Source: Ascaris suum
Taxonomy: Eukaryota > Nematoda > Chromadorea > Rhabditida > Ascarididae
Assembly: GCA_013433145.1 (NCBI GenBank)
Contig: CM024187.1
Location: 13,195,826 to 13,259,825, forward strand
Reading direction: 5' to 3'
Length of the DNA stretch: 64,000 nucleotides
The position numbers and the translations under genes were made by a program. A model generated the notes under the pieces. It saw nothing but the letters and a program-made list of their open reading frames with translations. It did no database searches and was not told the DNA's origin. Shown here one piece after another: positions 52,601 through 63,300 of this stretch (positions are counted from its first letter, which is position 1; each line of letters starts with the position of its first letter).

Positions 52601-55600
52601 CCTAAGAACCTCAGAAAATAATGAATATAATGAAGTTTGTAGATTCGAATTCTTTATAAACGTGCATTCTTCTGGATATTGGGGAATTTTGCAGCTCATC
52701 ATTGTTAATCAAAAACTTGCGATGTATTTCTTGGCTAAAAACTGCAGCGCAACAACTGATAAACTATAAAGAAAAACTCTTTATGCAGCGGACGCGGAGT
52801 TTAAACGTCAAAATGGCTAGAAACGAACTTCATTTCAGCGGTAACAAATTCGACCCAAGGACACCGGAGGTATTAATATCACGCTTCCAAGTGATATCCC
52901 TTCCAAATCTCAATTCTTTCCTGTGTTAATCTGCAAATTTTTCATGTCGTTATGATGCCCACTTGTCCTTCGATCGCTACCATTTCCTCAAAACCCCTAA
53001 AACTTGTGGCCAATCTCCACCACTCCTCAATTAAGAGGACCTTAGTGGGAGAAGCGGGACTGAGAGTGGTTGCTCACAAACAATCTAAATACTAAGAAGG
53101 CAAAATAATTTCACGTTTATTCAGCAACAGCAAGGTTTAACGAAAGAAGCATACGTGGTTTTCAAGACGCGCAACTTGCGAAGGAGTCAGGTCGCCAGCA
53201 TTCAACTGTCCAACATCACCACCATATATCCACAGAAGCTCCACCTGAAAAGAAAAACGAATTGATAACAAAAACCCAACGCGTAACGTTAAAAAAAACA
53301 AACATTTCAGACATACTTCAAAAAACGTCTCAACCCAATGCTCGAAAAAAAACCAAGCGGATCGCCAGTAAACCAAATGCTACGCGTATCGGCTGGTTAA
53401 CGGTATGTGACGCCGAAATGCAGCCTCGTTCCTGCTAAATAAAAGCGAAAAATATTACAGCACATAGTTGATCAAATACTCTTTTATAAACATTCCCTGT
53501 AGCCAATTTCATTTCTACAAATTACTAGCTTCATATAGCAAATGTTCCAACCTGAAGCGCCTGTCCTTCCTTTGCAGCGACATGCAACGGAGTGCAATGC
53601 TTGTCGGGGTCCATATAATTCGGGTCAGCGCCCAACACTAGCAAGCTAAAACGAGGCTGTATGAACAGTGTGCAACAGCCGGATGTGAAAGTCTTCAGCA
53701 GTCACGTCATCGAACAGTTAAAAATAGTTTTTACCTTCTTTAAAAAATACCTCAATCTCTTGTATTCCATAATATCTATGATACCAAAATTGCTAATTAT
53801 TCAATTAATCCGACAGTAAACATCGACTAGGTGGCACAGTGGAAAAACGTTAAATTAGCCAAAGCTGAATAAATGAAATAATGACGGCAACTATTTTCGT
53901 GAGCAATAACAGCGAACTGGGAATAAACTCAAAAATAAACTAAACCGGCACGAGCGGTAATGAAGAAAACTTGACATAGCTTCAGCTCAACTTAGGCTGA
54001 TTTCCTATCAAATACGGCGAGACATATGAAACTGAATCAGGTCACTGCTAACTCAGCGACTGCCAATCATCCTACCGGAGAGTTGTCTCAACGTGAGCCG
54101 TTCGAACGCATGACCACAACTGTCTGTTCAAATCCTCTTGAGTGATCGGTGCGTCATCCTTCGCAGGGCGCAACATGAACGCCATATCCGCGTATTTCGC
54201 CTTTATAAAATTTTCCTTTGTTGGCAACACCGGGTCGCTGAAAAAAAAATTCAAAGTGTTCAAGTAGAGACATCCATTCAAATAACAATATATGAAGCAC
54301 TCTTGCCATACAGCATCGAACTACTAATGTCCAAAAATTTATTAGGCGGTAATCTGTGGGACTCTAAATCTGACCACCAATGAAGTTACCGCATAATTCA
54401 CTCAACTTGAAGCTAAAATGCACATGTGTTTTTCATTTTCACCCCAACCTTCTGCGAGGCAACTTCATGCGAGCAGTGGCTGCTAAGCGCAATAAGCGTC
54501 TTTCAATTATTTCTTATTCTCAGAAAAACATTCACAGTTGAGACATCTCTTCTACAATACACTTTGCCGTAACATTTGCAATTTTTGAGAACGAAAATAA
54601 GACAAAAACGATAAAATTCTAAAAGCTCAAACACACCGATCCGAAACTACGGTGGGCATAACGTAGCAATTCGATTCGTGCTGCTGCCACTTTAGATAGA
54701 TAGCGTATCGTTTAATCATCTAATAAACAAAAAGTATTAGTGGAAGAAGGGACGCAAAGAAATAAAGAATGAGCTTTGAGCTTCCTAGAACCCCAATGCC
54801 AATCTGTCTCCCTTCACTTCCACCAAAGCAATACTACTAAATCTTACAAAAATTGCTTCCACTAAAGCAATCTAAATAAATACTTACTGAGGTGACGGTT
54901 TCTTTTTGATCTTGCTCGAACACTGCGGATCCAATAGCGAATGCTCCCATATGTTATTCGATCCATTTGAATATAGCACATACATCAACTCCAGCTGATT
55001 GCTGTCCCACACACCCTTCTTCAGCGAGCGCACCTGACTTATATGACGACCTGGAAATATGCGCCATTGACTTTGGGCATGGTTTTATACAGAGATTTCA
55101 GTTGCCAACCTCCTCATCATAAGACGGCCGCAATACAGAATGCGCGATACATGTTCCATTACTGACATCCCAGGAAAGAATGCAACATCTTTTCCTTGGC
55201 CGATTTAGTTCTTAGAATACGAGGACCAAAGAAAAGGACCACCTCAAAATTATTTTCTCTGCACTTACTCAAACATTTATACCGATCTTTGACGTTGAAT
55301 AAGTAGTTCTCAGCATACCACTCTTTAATGCAATACTTGGTGATCGATGAACATCGCCTACTGCACTTTGACCTCGGCTCTATTTAACTGCCTGCAGAAT
55401 CAACTCTTGTCAAAGACAAAGAGAACACGGCCGTTGCTAATATTGCAATCTAGAGGAAATGGCGTGTTGACTGACGTGCACCTCGCATTACTCTCCTTAT
55501 TTAGCAATACAACGAGCACTGCCCTCTGTTACAATCCACCATATGCATCACCCATAACCAGCCTGTTCACCGTTATTTGCGTACTTAGCTTGCAAGTGTA

Positions 55601-56035
55601 AATCATATCCCGACAAAGTGGTTATATATGCAACAATCATCTAAATCTGACTTCAAATTACCAACAGATCTGCAAGGAAAATGAAACGTACCATCGTTGC
55701 AGGAACAGTAACACAGCTCTTAAAAGGGATGAATAATGGAGGGTAACGATAAACATTCTTCCGGTACACAGATAGACCCCACGAACATTTCATTACCAAT
55801 GCGGAAAAAGGTAACAGCCTGCTGCGGTGCAGGACGTCTCAGGTTTCATGGCGCAGCATAATAGTGAAAATAGTCAAAGATTTCTTACGCGACCTTCCCG
55901 TAATTTTATTACCTAAATTCCTGTGCACAGAGCAGCATTCTGAACAAATAAGCACGCCTTTGTTGAGTGATGCCCACTGCGGGTCATCTGCCGAACAATC
56001 CGCACACTGGAATGGTCCGCGTACCGATGAGGCAC
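43434..56035 (-). CDS. git-1: GIT-family ArfGAP (G-protein-coupled-receptor-kinase-interacting protein), 16 exons, first exon missing
   Basis: Cortical scaffold that stimulates GTP hydrolysis on Arf proteins and, in known GITs, binds PIX Rac/Cdc42 exchange factors (which recruit PAK) and paxillin. Sixteen exons join in phase for 2,192 bp, about 730 residues, against ~760 in human GIT1. Order: ArfGAP zinc finger CADC-x16-CSEC with the catalytic arginine in CSVHRNLG; ankyrin repeats (LLVLGADPNY... HCTPLHVAAKEGQ and the next exon); Spa2-homology repeats that bind PIX, around CFERIMQDVYDEVDRRE and RELATLIIDALCEAKRR; DYDEVAESP; coiled coil from VSVDDFLELKEKVF to MHREIRKLK; a Ser/Pro-rich linker; and the C-terminal helical FAT-like domain ending AYAVAKAAKQLLVTVHWVF. 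The first exon must supply Met and one G; I could not locate it. The symbol is by family (C. elegans has one GIT, git-1). A minus-strand AATAAA at 43157-43162 may end the transcript. Confidence 0.95.
44422..44537 (-). CDS. git-1: GIT exon: FAT-like helix
   Basis: Reads FPDNLIAVTELLTQAIRELL then DAQNGVLPSHAANHAQA, the paxillin-binding helical domain (human ...KTEQVTKNIQELLRAAQ). Acceptor atctgcag, donor gtaagt. Confidence 0.92.
44716..44937 (-). CDS. git-1: GIT exon: Ser/Pro-rich linker 2 and first FAT helix region
   Basis: Reads GGYASSVPRATSGLPPSTRG and continues to HLHRALTQHIPT. A second frame is also open across this exon, but only this frame matches the phases of both neighbours. Confidence 0.82.
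46053..46173 (-). CDS. git-1: GIT exon: Ser/Pro-rich linker 1
   Basis: Reads ALAKRQPSPKTVLASGASAS and then a Ser-rich stretch ending SSSKPPH. Acceptor ttgtgcag; one spare G joins the next exon. Confidence 0.85.
46943..47039 (-). CDS. git-1: GIT exon: coiled coil, second half
   Basis: Reads MLTGMQAKIDRISEENRGMH then REIRKLKDSHSM, regular heptads. Acceptor tatag, donor gttggt, phase 0 at the end. Confidence 0.9.
47944..48096 (-). CDS. git-1: GIT exon: start of coiled coil
   Basis: Reads RSSDRKSDDSGNVLQ then VSVDDFLELKEKVFDSETKL and NNVQQTNTHML, the dimerising coiled coil (human VTLQEYLELKKALATSEAKV). Acceptor ttttaag is unusual but phase fits. Confidence 0.92.
49174..49260 (-). CDS. git-1: GIT exon: DYDEVAESP linker
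   Basis: Reads VTCPSDNRDYDEVAESPQNK and ends SGSTK. DYDEVAESP corresponds to the conserved DYDSVASDE after the second Spa2-homology repeat. Confidence 0.9.
49576..49593 (+). repeat. Poly-C tract (18), GIT intron
   Basis: Eighteen C in a row on the plus strand, so G18 in the GIT transcript, in the intron between the acidic-linker and DYDEVAESP exons. It can form a quadruplex on the transcript strand. Confidence 0.95.
49693..49803 (-). CDS. git-1: GIT exon: acidic linker
   Basis: Reads YLGLPVEEDLDDSVEDSPKK and ends SSVTAS. Acceptor gtttcag and the two-base phase fit the previous exon exactly; low conservation as expected for the linker. Confidence 0.88.
50154..50165 (+). repeat. Poly-C tract (12), GIT intron
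   Basis: Twelve C in a row on the plus strand, in the intron before the acidic-linker exon. Confidence 0.95.
50549..50661 (-). CDS. git-1: GIT exon: Spa2-homology repeat 2
   Basis: Reads PNPQLSAIRNQLRQKLAVCD then ARELATLIIDALCEAKRR, very close to the human ATRNQGRQKLARFNAREFATLIIDILSEAKRR stretch. Confidence 0.96.
51431..51529 (-). CDS. git-1: GIT exon: VDRRE segment
   Basis: Starts VDRRETVAAWFATTQG and ends VAAFLP, equivalent to VDRRENDAVWLATQNH...VPFLPV. Acceptor tttgaag, donor gtatgc, 33 codons. Confidence 0.94.
51933..52157 (-). CDS. git-1: GIT exon: Spa2-homology repeat 1
   Basis: 75 codons from VELAARLEELQFEVTNRLTM through YLCGRRPDH to CFERIMQDVYDE. The family equivalent reads YELTDRLAFYLCGRKPDH; this part binds PIX in known GITs. 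Confidence 0.95.
53155..53244 (-). CDS. git-1: GIT exon: ankyrin repeat 3
   Basis: Encodes VELLWIYGGDVGQLNAGDLT then PSQVARLENH, corresponding to AELLVVYGADPGSPDVNGRTP in the human protein. Phase 0 both ends, acceptor ttttcag, donor gtatgc. Confidence 0.93.
53552..53645 (-). CDS. git-1: GIT exon: ankyrin repeat 2
   Basis: Encodes LLVLGADPNYMDPDKHCTPL then HVAAKEGQALQ, a textbook ankyrin unit with the TPLHVAA core. 31 codons plus one base, donor gttgga. Confidence 0.95.
54076..54237 (-). CDS. git-1: GIT exon: end of ArfGAP and first ankyrin repeat
   Basis: Reads DPVLPTKENFIKAKYADMAF and ends LNRQLWSCVRTAHVETTLR, matching the GIT linker (KSEFIRAKYQMLAF) and ankyrin 1 (QLHSSVRTGNLETCLR). Confidence 0.95.
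54888..55050 (-). CDS. git-1: GIT exon: ArfGAP C-terminal half
   Basis: Reads RHISQVRSLKKGVWDSNQLE then SNGSNNIWEHSLLDPQ, matching the family's NGANSIWEHSLLDP. Donor gtaagt; two spare bases. Confidence 0.95.
55913..56035 (-). CDS. git-1: GIT exon with ArfGAP zinc finger
   Basis: Acceptor aatttcag, donor gtaata. Encodes GASSVRGPFQCADCSADDPQ and the second CSEC pair, with 16 residues between pairs and the arginine finger at HRNLG. Needs one base from an unseen upstream exon. The open frame upstream of the acceptor has no ATG before a stop. Confidence 0.95.
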   Translation of the reverse strand: MPHRYADHSSVRIVRQMTRSGHHSTKACLFVQNAALCTGI

Positions 56036-57038
56036 CTGAAATTAATGAACAGGCATACCTATGCCCGCAAATGTTTGCAGACGCCCACAAGCAAACAACA
56101 CAAATGTACGTACGCGTAAGCCAGTTTGTGGCATGTGCTGCTCACACATATATAAGTACCCGTGTTTACTTCGACGGTACGTATGAGTCGCGTCCACCAT
56201 CACATCAAAACACTGCGAATTATGACTGCCCTACGAAAAGAACAAACCTTTTTAACAGAAGAATCTCTTTCTTCTGTCCCTCATCAAAACAATCCTTAAC
56301 GTTTCCCGCATCACTCCACTTTTGAGTGACCTTTTTTTTGGATCGGTGCCTCTCACTTATTTACAGCTGCCAATCGGAAATGAGCTATACAATATGTGGT
56401 GTGCCACGTTCGACGAACTGGCCAGTTAAAAAACTTAATGCCCATCCTGAAAGGTCAACTAGGTAGGTCGGATTAAAGATAGCTCTTATAATCTTCATTC
56501 TTGACGCTCCGTCACAGGGTGAAGCAAAAATTGCTTCGATTCGAATCATGCGCCTTCTTCGATAATGCAGTTTAGTAACACGCACGTTACAATAAGATCA
56601 CCGTATGACCTGTGCAGCTCGCCATTTCTCCCTTCAACTTCAAGCAATATCTCCAATCGGTTCGAATTCCATTCCTATCAGACATGCACCATCAGACGCC
56701 AACAAACAACGAAAATGTTCAAAATGAAGTGAAACAGATTGACGCTCCACGCAGTGAAGTTCGGCTATCCTCTACACTCTCACCTTGATAGCAGTAAAGA
56801 GTGTAGTAAAGATTGAACGCTAAGCCGAAGTAGTAATTACAAACCATTACGGGGAATCTTATTCTGCCCTCGCATTTCACTGACACCGATAAGCATTTTT
56901 TGGCTAATTACCACTGTGTAGCAGTTAGCCAAGAACGGACTCGAGCAGATATTTAAAGGAGAAGGGGGATGGAGGGTGAGAGGGAGTGTCACTCAGCCGG
57001 TCTACAATAAATCAAACAGCCGAACGCCAAAACTCTAA

Positions 57039-57269
57039 ATGCAACGTCTTTCTCAATGCGTCGAGCTGTTACAAGAAAAGCATAAATTTACGCACGCAGA
57101 AACTGCTCAGTGTATAGACAATGCAACTGAATATGTACATAGTTTAAATGTTGTTCGTACTGGAGAGTATCGGCAAGAACTGCGAGACCTCGCGTCCCCT
57201 CCCCTCCCATATTCTCATATAATAGCTTCAAACTCGAAAATACGAACCAGTCGACGTGAAAGTAGGTGA
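57039..57269 (+). CDS. Candidate small ORF or exon, unknown
   Basis: 76 codons from a true ATG. The first half is a charged helix (MQRLSQCVELLQEKHKFTHA, then ATEYVHSLNVVRTGEYRQE), unlike typical chance frames. A plus acceptor (catttcag) at 57,282 opens another frame, VLVVSSPSKNRPVRSASTKT, ending in TAG. The arrangement would be divergent from GIT. No family recognised. Confidence 0.25.
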   Translation: MQRLSQCVELLQEKHKFTHAETAQCIDNATEYVHSLNVVRTGEYRQELRDLASPPLPYSHIIASNSKIRTSRRESR

Positions 57270-57607
57270 TATCATTTCAGGTCTTGGTAGTTTCTTCTCC
57301 CTCGAAGAACCGTCCCGTCCGATCAGCATCAACAAAGACTGCTAAACCACCACTCAATCCAATCGCCGCCCCTTAGTGACCTGAAAAGATACGAACTGAA
57401 CTTTTCATGGAGTAAAGATTGCATCAGTGCAAAAAAGAAAGCTAGCTAGCAGCAATAACGATCAGTGATCTTCATCAACAACACCTCAGACAATCAGAAG
57501 ACTAAAGTGAAATATGCAAGTGCAACAAATACCACTTCCAGAAATAGCGGTAAAGCTGGCGGAAAAGACAGATGCAACTGGGGCTATCCGCTGAGTGACC
57601 TTCCCCT

Positions 57608-57620
57608 CCCCCCCCCCCCC
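57608..57620 (+). repeat. Poly-C tract (13)
   Basis: Thirteen C in a row on the plus strand, about 1.5 kb upstream of the first GIT exon found. It encodes prolines in a plus-strand open frame. Confidence 0.95.
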
Positions 57621-58825
57621 AATTCGACAAGTATATACCTGAATTACTCGAACGTCGAGGTAAAATCAAAGATTTCGAAAATGTCACCGTCAGACTTCAC
57701 GCAGCGTATTTTCGATAAGGCGATGTCGAAAACAATGCTGCTTTTAATGTCTAAATTGTTGACGCTATCGGCTGGAGCAACAGTGTAGAAAAAATTATTA
57801 TTTTCAGCGTCTTGCAGTTAAAAACACAATGGTGAAGTTAGCAGTGATCTCAGCAAACTCGAAATTCGCGATTTCACCTCGATAACTCGTTCATCTCAAG
57901 TGCACCAGAAAAATGCCTCCCTACCCTTTTGGAATTCCTTGATGAACAATTCCAGAAAATTCCCGTCACCGACCTTTTTCAATAACTATAATCCCAACAG
58001 CGTCCATCTTCCCAAACTCGACATGCTACTCTCTCCTCACTTCCCTTGCGACGATATAAAGTTGTAGGGAACTCCTCATCTCAAGATTAGCTGTACTCAT
58101 CGATAATGAATTAAGTAGCTCTATTCCTAAACAAAAAATAATAGCATTTAGCAGTACAGGGGCGACAGCAAATAACTAGATAAGCTAACATTGGTACTGG
58201 CGATACCAATTAATAGTAGTGTTAGACAACACTACCAGCGATAGCAGAGAAACCATTGGATATAAACATCGTACAGATAGTGATAGAAGCAATAATAATA
58301 ACCGCTAAAGTAGCACTCTCCACTCAGTAACAGGAAGTAATTCATGTCAAGGTAGTAATCAATTCCGAATGAAAAATTAAGCGGCACCCGTTGCTATGCT
58401 AGGTACTACTCGACGCAACTAATTAAGAGTTTGGTAACGGTACAACTGAAAAAATGGTGAGTAGCGTAAGTAGAAGTAAAATTGTAAGAGGTAAACTGGC
58501 AGCAAGTGATATAAGTAGTAGTGTCAAAGGTCACCGACAAGAAAAACTGCACTTAGGAATAAATAATACTTGTTGTAGCAGCAATAAATTCATCTTCCTG
58601 CCGTTTCTGCAAAAGAAAAAAAAAAACGAGGCAAAATCATTTTTGCGTGGAAAAATTTTGTCACCGTTTAGTTTCTGCACAAGTAGGAAATCGATGCTGG
58701 AAAAAATGAGGAACAAAAACTTAGGCTGCCAGGCTTCAAACTTCTGGAAGAACTTGTGACATCATCCCTTCCGCTTCCCCTTCCTCCTGCAGAATTTTTC
58801 CATTCACGTCACAGATCAGCGACTT

Positions 58826-60377
58826 CAAAAATTGGCTTCTATACAATTAGATGTGCAACAACGCTTAACGCTTGTCCAATGTTTAAAAGAAATGCAAAGT
58901 ATTCCTTTTGCGGACAGAGATCATGCGGTGGGAAAAAAACGTGGGCCATCCGTCTGTAAAATGAATTGTGACATTTGCATCCTGAACATCCGTGTCATTT
59001 GCCGTTTCAAAAACCATTCTGAGATGATTTCACGTCCAAATAGTGAATGGAAATTGAAATACGCAACCAAAACAAGAATGCATGGCAGCAGTGATGTCGC
59101 GAAAACCTGTTCTACTGAAAACAGTTTGATTCACCTCACCTCCCTCCCCTCTCTTCGCCCCTTCGATTCCACATTTCCCAAATAAGACAGATAATGCTAT
59201 GTCTGTCTGTGTTATATTAGACTACCCAATCGATAGTATGCAGTCAAATTCAAAAGATGCAACAAGCCCTAAACCTCAGCCATAAAAGTGAACAAGTACT
59301 GCCTCAAGGACAGCCAGCTTACTTTTCTCAATTATAAATCCTACCTGAAATTGCGCAAATTATGAGGCATCTGAGAAAGCATTCCTTCGAAAAGACTGAT
59401 TATCAAGTCTCACTCGAGCATAAGTGAGTTTGCCTGAAAAGATCGGAAATCTAGAAGTTTTGCGATTTAAAAATCACAGTCGAAGCAATACGACGCAGAG
59501 TTTCCTTTGAAACAGCGAGCGACGCAAACGTCAATGAAGAAAACGATCGCGGCGAAAAGATCCACAGTGAAACCAACCACGATACCAATGATCAGTGGGA
59601 TTTTGGCAAATGTCCTTTCATGTTTTGAAATGTCGCTGGTCAAAAAAAAAAAAAAAAACCGGGAGATCGCAACAAAAACTACGAATTTCTCCACAGGAAA
59701 TCCTAGACGGTAACCAAAGGACGGCGCAGAACCAAAAAAAAGAAAATTCCGTTGCATGCCGCAAGCGCGGAAAAAGAATAGGCGTGATGAGATCCGACCG
59801 TGAAGCTCATCCCAAAAATGAGGGGAGCGAAAACACGCTCATCGAATATCTCCGCCACATCAAGGTAACCTACGAAGACCACGGCAAGCATCAACCCCTC
59901 AGGATGAAGAAAACTTTCGAAAATATTCAAGGCACCGGAAAGGGACTAAGCGGAGACAATTTCTAAAAACCTTGTCGTACAGCACAAAACTTCCCATGCA
60001 GCGAAAACGAGTTTGACTTCAGCCATACAGAAATTAGAAAAACGAGCTTCCAGCCTAGCCTTATCTACGACCTAACTACAGTGGATAATCCGGCCTCGCT
60101 CCTCAAGCAACTTTTAAGCCAAGTTTCAAAAGAAGTCAAGCTTTTAATGCGAAGCTCCCTTCAAACAAAAAGTAGTGCTCAAATGACGGTAAAACAGAGT
60201 ATAGTAAAAAGCTATTTTGCACAGCAAATTTCACTGCTTGCAACACAAAGCTTTAGCAACAATGGTGAGGCCTTGTCGGCAATAGTGTTTTATGACTGTC
60301 CCTTTAGAAGAAGGCTCCACTCATACCAACTTCGAGAACCAACAATAAAGTATTTGAAAAGTCCCCACCTATGTTAG
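58826..60377 (+). CDS. Candidate multi-exon gene or ORF cluster, unknown
   Basis: Three hydrophilic plus-strand frames follow each other. ~58826-59185: QRLQKLASIQLDVQQRLTLV then KEMQSIPFADRDHAVG. ~59692-59966: acceptor ttctccacag, EILDGNQRTAQNQKKENSVA, then GSENTLIEYLRHIK. ~59983-60377: acceptor cgtacag, SENEFDFSHTEIRKTSFQPS, then NPASLLKQLLSQVSKEVKLL, stop TAG. I could not join them in phase, an A-rich run (59642-59658) interrupts, and frames of this length are expected a few times by chance. Function unknown. Confidence 0.27.
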
Positions 60378-63300
60378 AAGTGAAAAGTAAACGATGGGAA
60401 CATACAGCTACGCCAGTGACGGAACGAAGCGCTGGGTTTGTCTGAGGGAAGAGAAAAAACCGATGGAATGTTTGAAATTAAGGAAAACAGGAAAAGATTT
60501 ACAACTTCTACCTTTGGCATACATTAATAGTCGACATCGCATCGCCGTAACTTGAAGAAATTTCAGTTTTAAGTTTCGAGTTCCAACAAATGACTGAAGT
60601 ATAATTAGCAAAGACCTGGTGCAGTATAACAAACACACACCTGGTGAAGCCCCGCACAATAAAGACCCACACAACTCCTTCTAATGAACAACTGTAAACG
60701 GACACTGAATGCCTCAACCGTACTGGCTGCAGCAGTAAGGTCAACCCTGACCGTCTACAATATCGCTGCAACGTTCCCGATGTCGAATCTGGAATGGATA
60801 CGGTTTTAATGAACTTCCGGGAGTGCGCAAGTATTCGTTTCAGGATTAGAAATAAGCAATAAAGCAGTCGGTATTGTCGAGACAACTCTGCGCTTTAAAA
60901 AATTGGAAATTACAGGAAACAACCCGCCCTCTCGTGGTCGTATGTCCCCGTTCGACCAAAAAAAGTACAGTTGGGGGGTGGCAGATCCCACTATCCCACT
61001 ACTTCCTGACAGTTACATACCAATTACGGCTTGCCACACTGTAAATTGTAAGACTACACTCCCGCCCTGCATCCTTTTGTAGGCGAAATTTTCGCCCCTA
61101 ACTCCTCATGTCTCCAAATCGTCACCCCACAACAAGGAGGAATTCCAAGTTCTCTTAAGGTTATGTGTCCCACAAAATGAATTCAGGAAAATAATAAGCT
61201 TCGGGGTTTTTAAAAGGAGGTCTCGAAATAAACCTTGCAATGACTTCTCCTGTCAGGTTTCACTACTTAATGCTTCCTAGGTCCGGATGACTGAGCAGAC
61301 ACCTACGAGTCAGGACCGCTTGTCTTGCCTTAGAATTTAAAAACTCAAACGGTTCACTCAGATATTCGGTATTTTCACTTAGCTGAAAGAAGCTAGGAGA
61401 AGCTTTACAATGTGCTGCTATATGTTTGCTGTTCTAAGCCCCTCCGTCTCTATCACAGGCATATCCAGGTGCGAGGGGAGGGGAAAGCTGCGGATGGGAT
61501 CCATACCTTTAGCTGGACAATTTCTGAAATCTTTTTTGCCCAGAACAGCTAAAGGCTGCTAGCGGTAAAACCATCTTAGATACAAGAAAATGGCTGATAT
61601 AGATATCCGACCGGGACCGGTCAGAAATTTCGCAAGCCTTGGCTTCGAAATTTGACATGGCATTCGTCTGCACTTCCCCTTACCTGCTCATAGAAATCTA
61701 TGAGGTGTGTACAAGGGACGTTCCAGTATGCTACAAAGCATAAGCCTCTTCTGATCATCCAGCAAACGCATATTCACTAGTGTTATCCACCATCGAACCT
61801 TACAACGTATAAACACTGCCTGAACATGCATGCGCCAGCTCAAGCCCACGACCACCCACGCTAGCGATGCCCATAATCCCACCCGTCTAGTCCCTAGATT
61901 CATGTGATGCTGTAGACAGTTGAGTGCCGTGCGTCATGTCTTATAGTGGTTGCCAGTGATGTCGCTGACCGTATCTGTTATATTGCTGCGTCATTAGGTA
62001 AGAATAAACGGAATCGCGTCCCCTTATTTTTGCCACGAGTATGAAGTAATCTAGTGAAGAAGGTCGATGCAAGATGTAGGAATCGACAAAGACAAATGTA
62101 TCTCGTGGGGGACGGAGAATGAAATGCACTTTCAAGTTTTGCAGTTGACACATTCTAGTCGGATTAGCGAGCACACAACCATTGCTAATTACTCTCCGAT
62201 GCAACTGCCGCATCAGTAAGCGCTATTGCCACATCCCATTCATCGATATTCCCACGTATCCAACAAAAATGTACAACAGTGTTTACCTTACTGTTGAACA
62301 AGACTGTAAGGAATGTGAAGTAAAGAAATAAGATATGAATTGCACTAATAATGTATATTGAAATGATTTCACGTGTATGAGTGATATTTACTTGAAAATA
62401 GTATTTTTACTGGAAGAAGTAAATAACAGCATCGATGAAAGATCAAATTCAGCACAAATGCGCTGAATCCCGGGTCGATAGTAGTGCAAACGAATGTGAG
62501 AACCTCAAACGAAGTGAACCAGCTATTGTTAATTCTAATGAAAAAACTTACCGTATAAAATTTGCCTTTTTTCAGGCAGTATTTCGACACGAAAGGAAAA
62601 AAGGGCATTGAACGTAATCACATTCATCATAGAACATTTTACAAATGGAACAACGTGGTTACCAAGTTCTATTAACTGACAAGTTGGCTCAGCGAGCAGT
62701 GTGTGGTGGCTCAGCAGTAACGCGTTCAGCTGGAAAGCGGAAAGACGCGAGGTGCTCAATGGCCCTCTCACGTTTTAATAAATGTAGCGTGAAATCATTG
62801 CAGCTATCGCACATCCAGCATATCGAAGCGATCAAACGCCTATTCCGTGGAAGCAATCACATCTTCATTATGTATAGAGGTAAAACATCTCGTCAGCAGC
62901 ACTTATAGCTGCACGCACCCTTTGACACGATCGCATTCGTCGTTGAGATGAGAAATTGGCGTCAATTTTGAGATCATGAGACAACTTTTTTTTTTTTTAA
63001 ATTGCAATAAGTAATAGTTTTCAATGAAATTTCAAAACATTTTAAGCTTTCTTGGTTTCAGATTTTATGTATTTCGGGCTTGTTGCATTCCCTTTCAATG
63101 TTCATTGCTCCTTTTTATAGCTTCATCGAAAAAATGTCTTCTAAATTAAAGCAACGAAAATAAATTAGAGAAGTCAGATATATTTATTAAGGGTCGCCAA
63201 CAATTAAGCTAAATTCAAGTATAAGTAATGAAAGTTGTCTCTTATTTCATTTTCTTATCGTTTGATGCCTCATGCAGTGAATGGTGTTCCCCCTCTCTCC

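Noticed and set aside
55864..56325. Longest open frame in the window (153 codons, plus strand)
   Set aside because: It overlaps the ArfGAP exon on the opposite strand; the minus strand carries the zinc-finger motif, so this is an antisense shadow.
59467..59757. Minus-strand frame with a membrane helix, resembling the end of a type I membrane protein
   Set aside because: The same DNA on the plus strand gives a hydrophilic frame, and hydrophobic helices are the expected antisense of Asp/Glu-rich codons. Kept only as a finding.
62690..62765. tRNA-like stretch (tggctcagcagt resembles a tRNA A box)
   Set aside because: No acceptor stem and no intact B box; at best an old tRNA-derived fragment.
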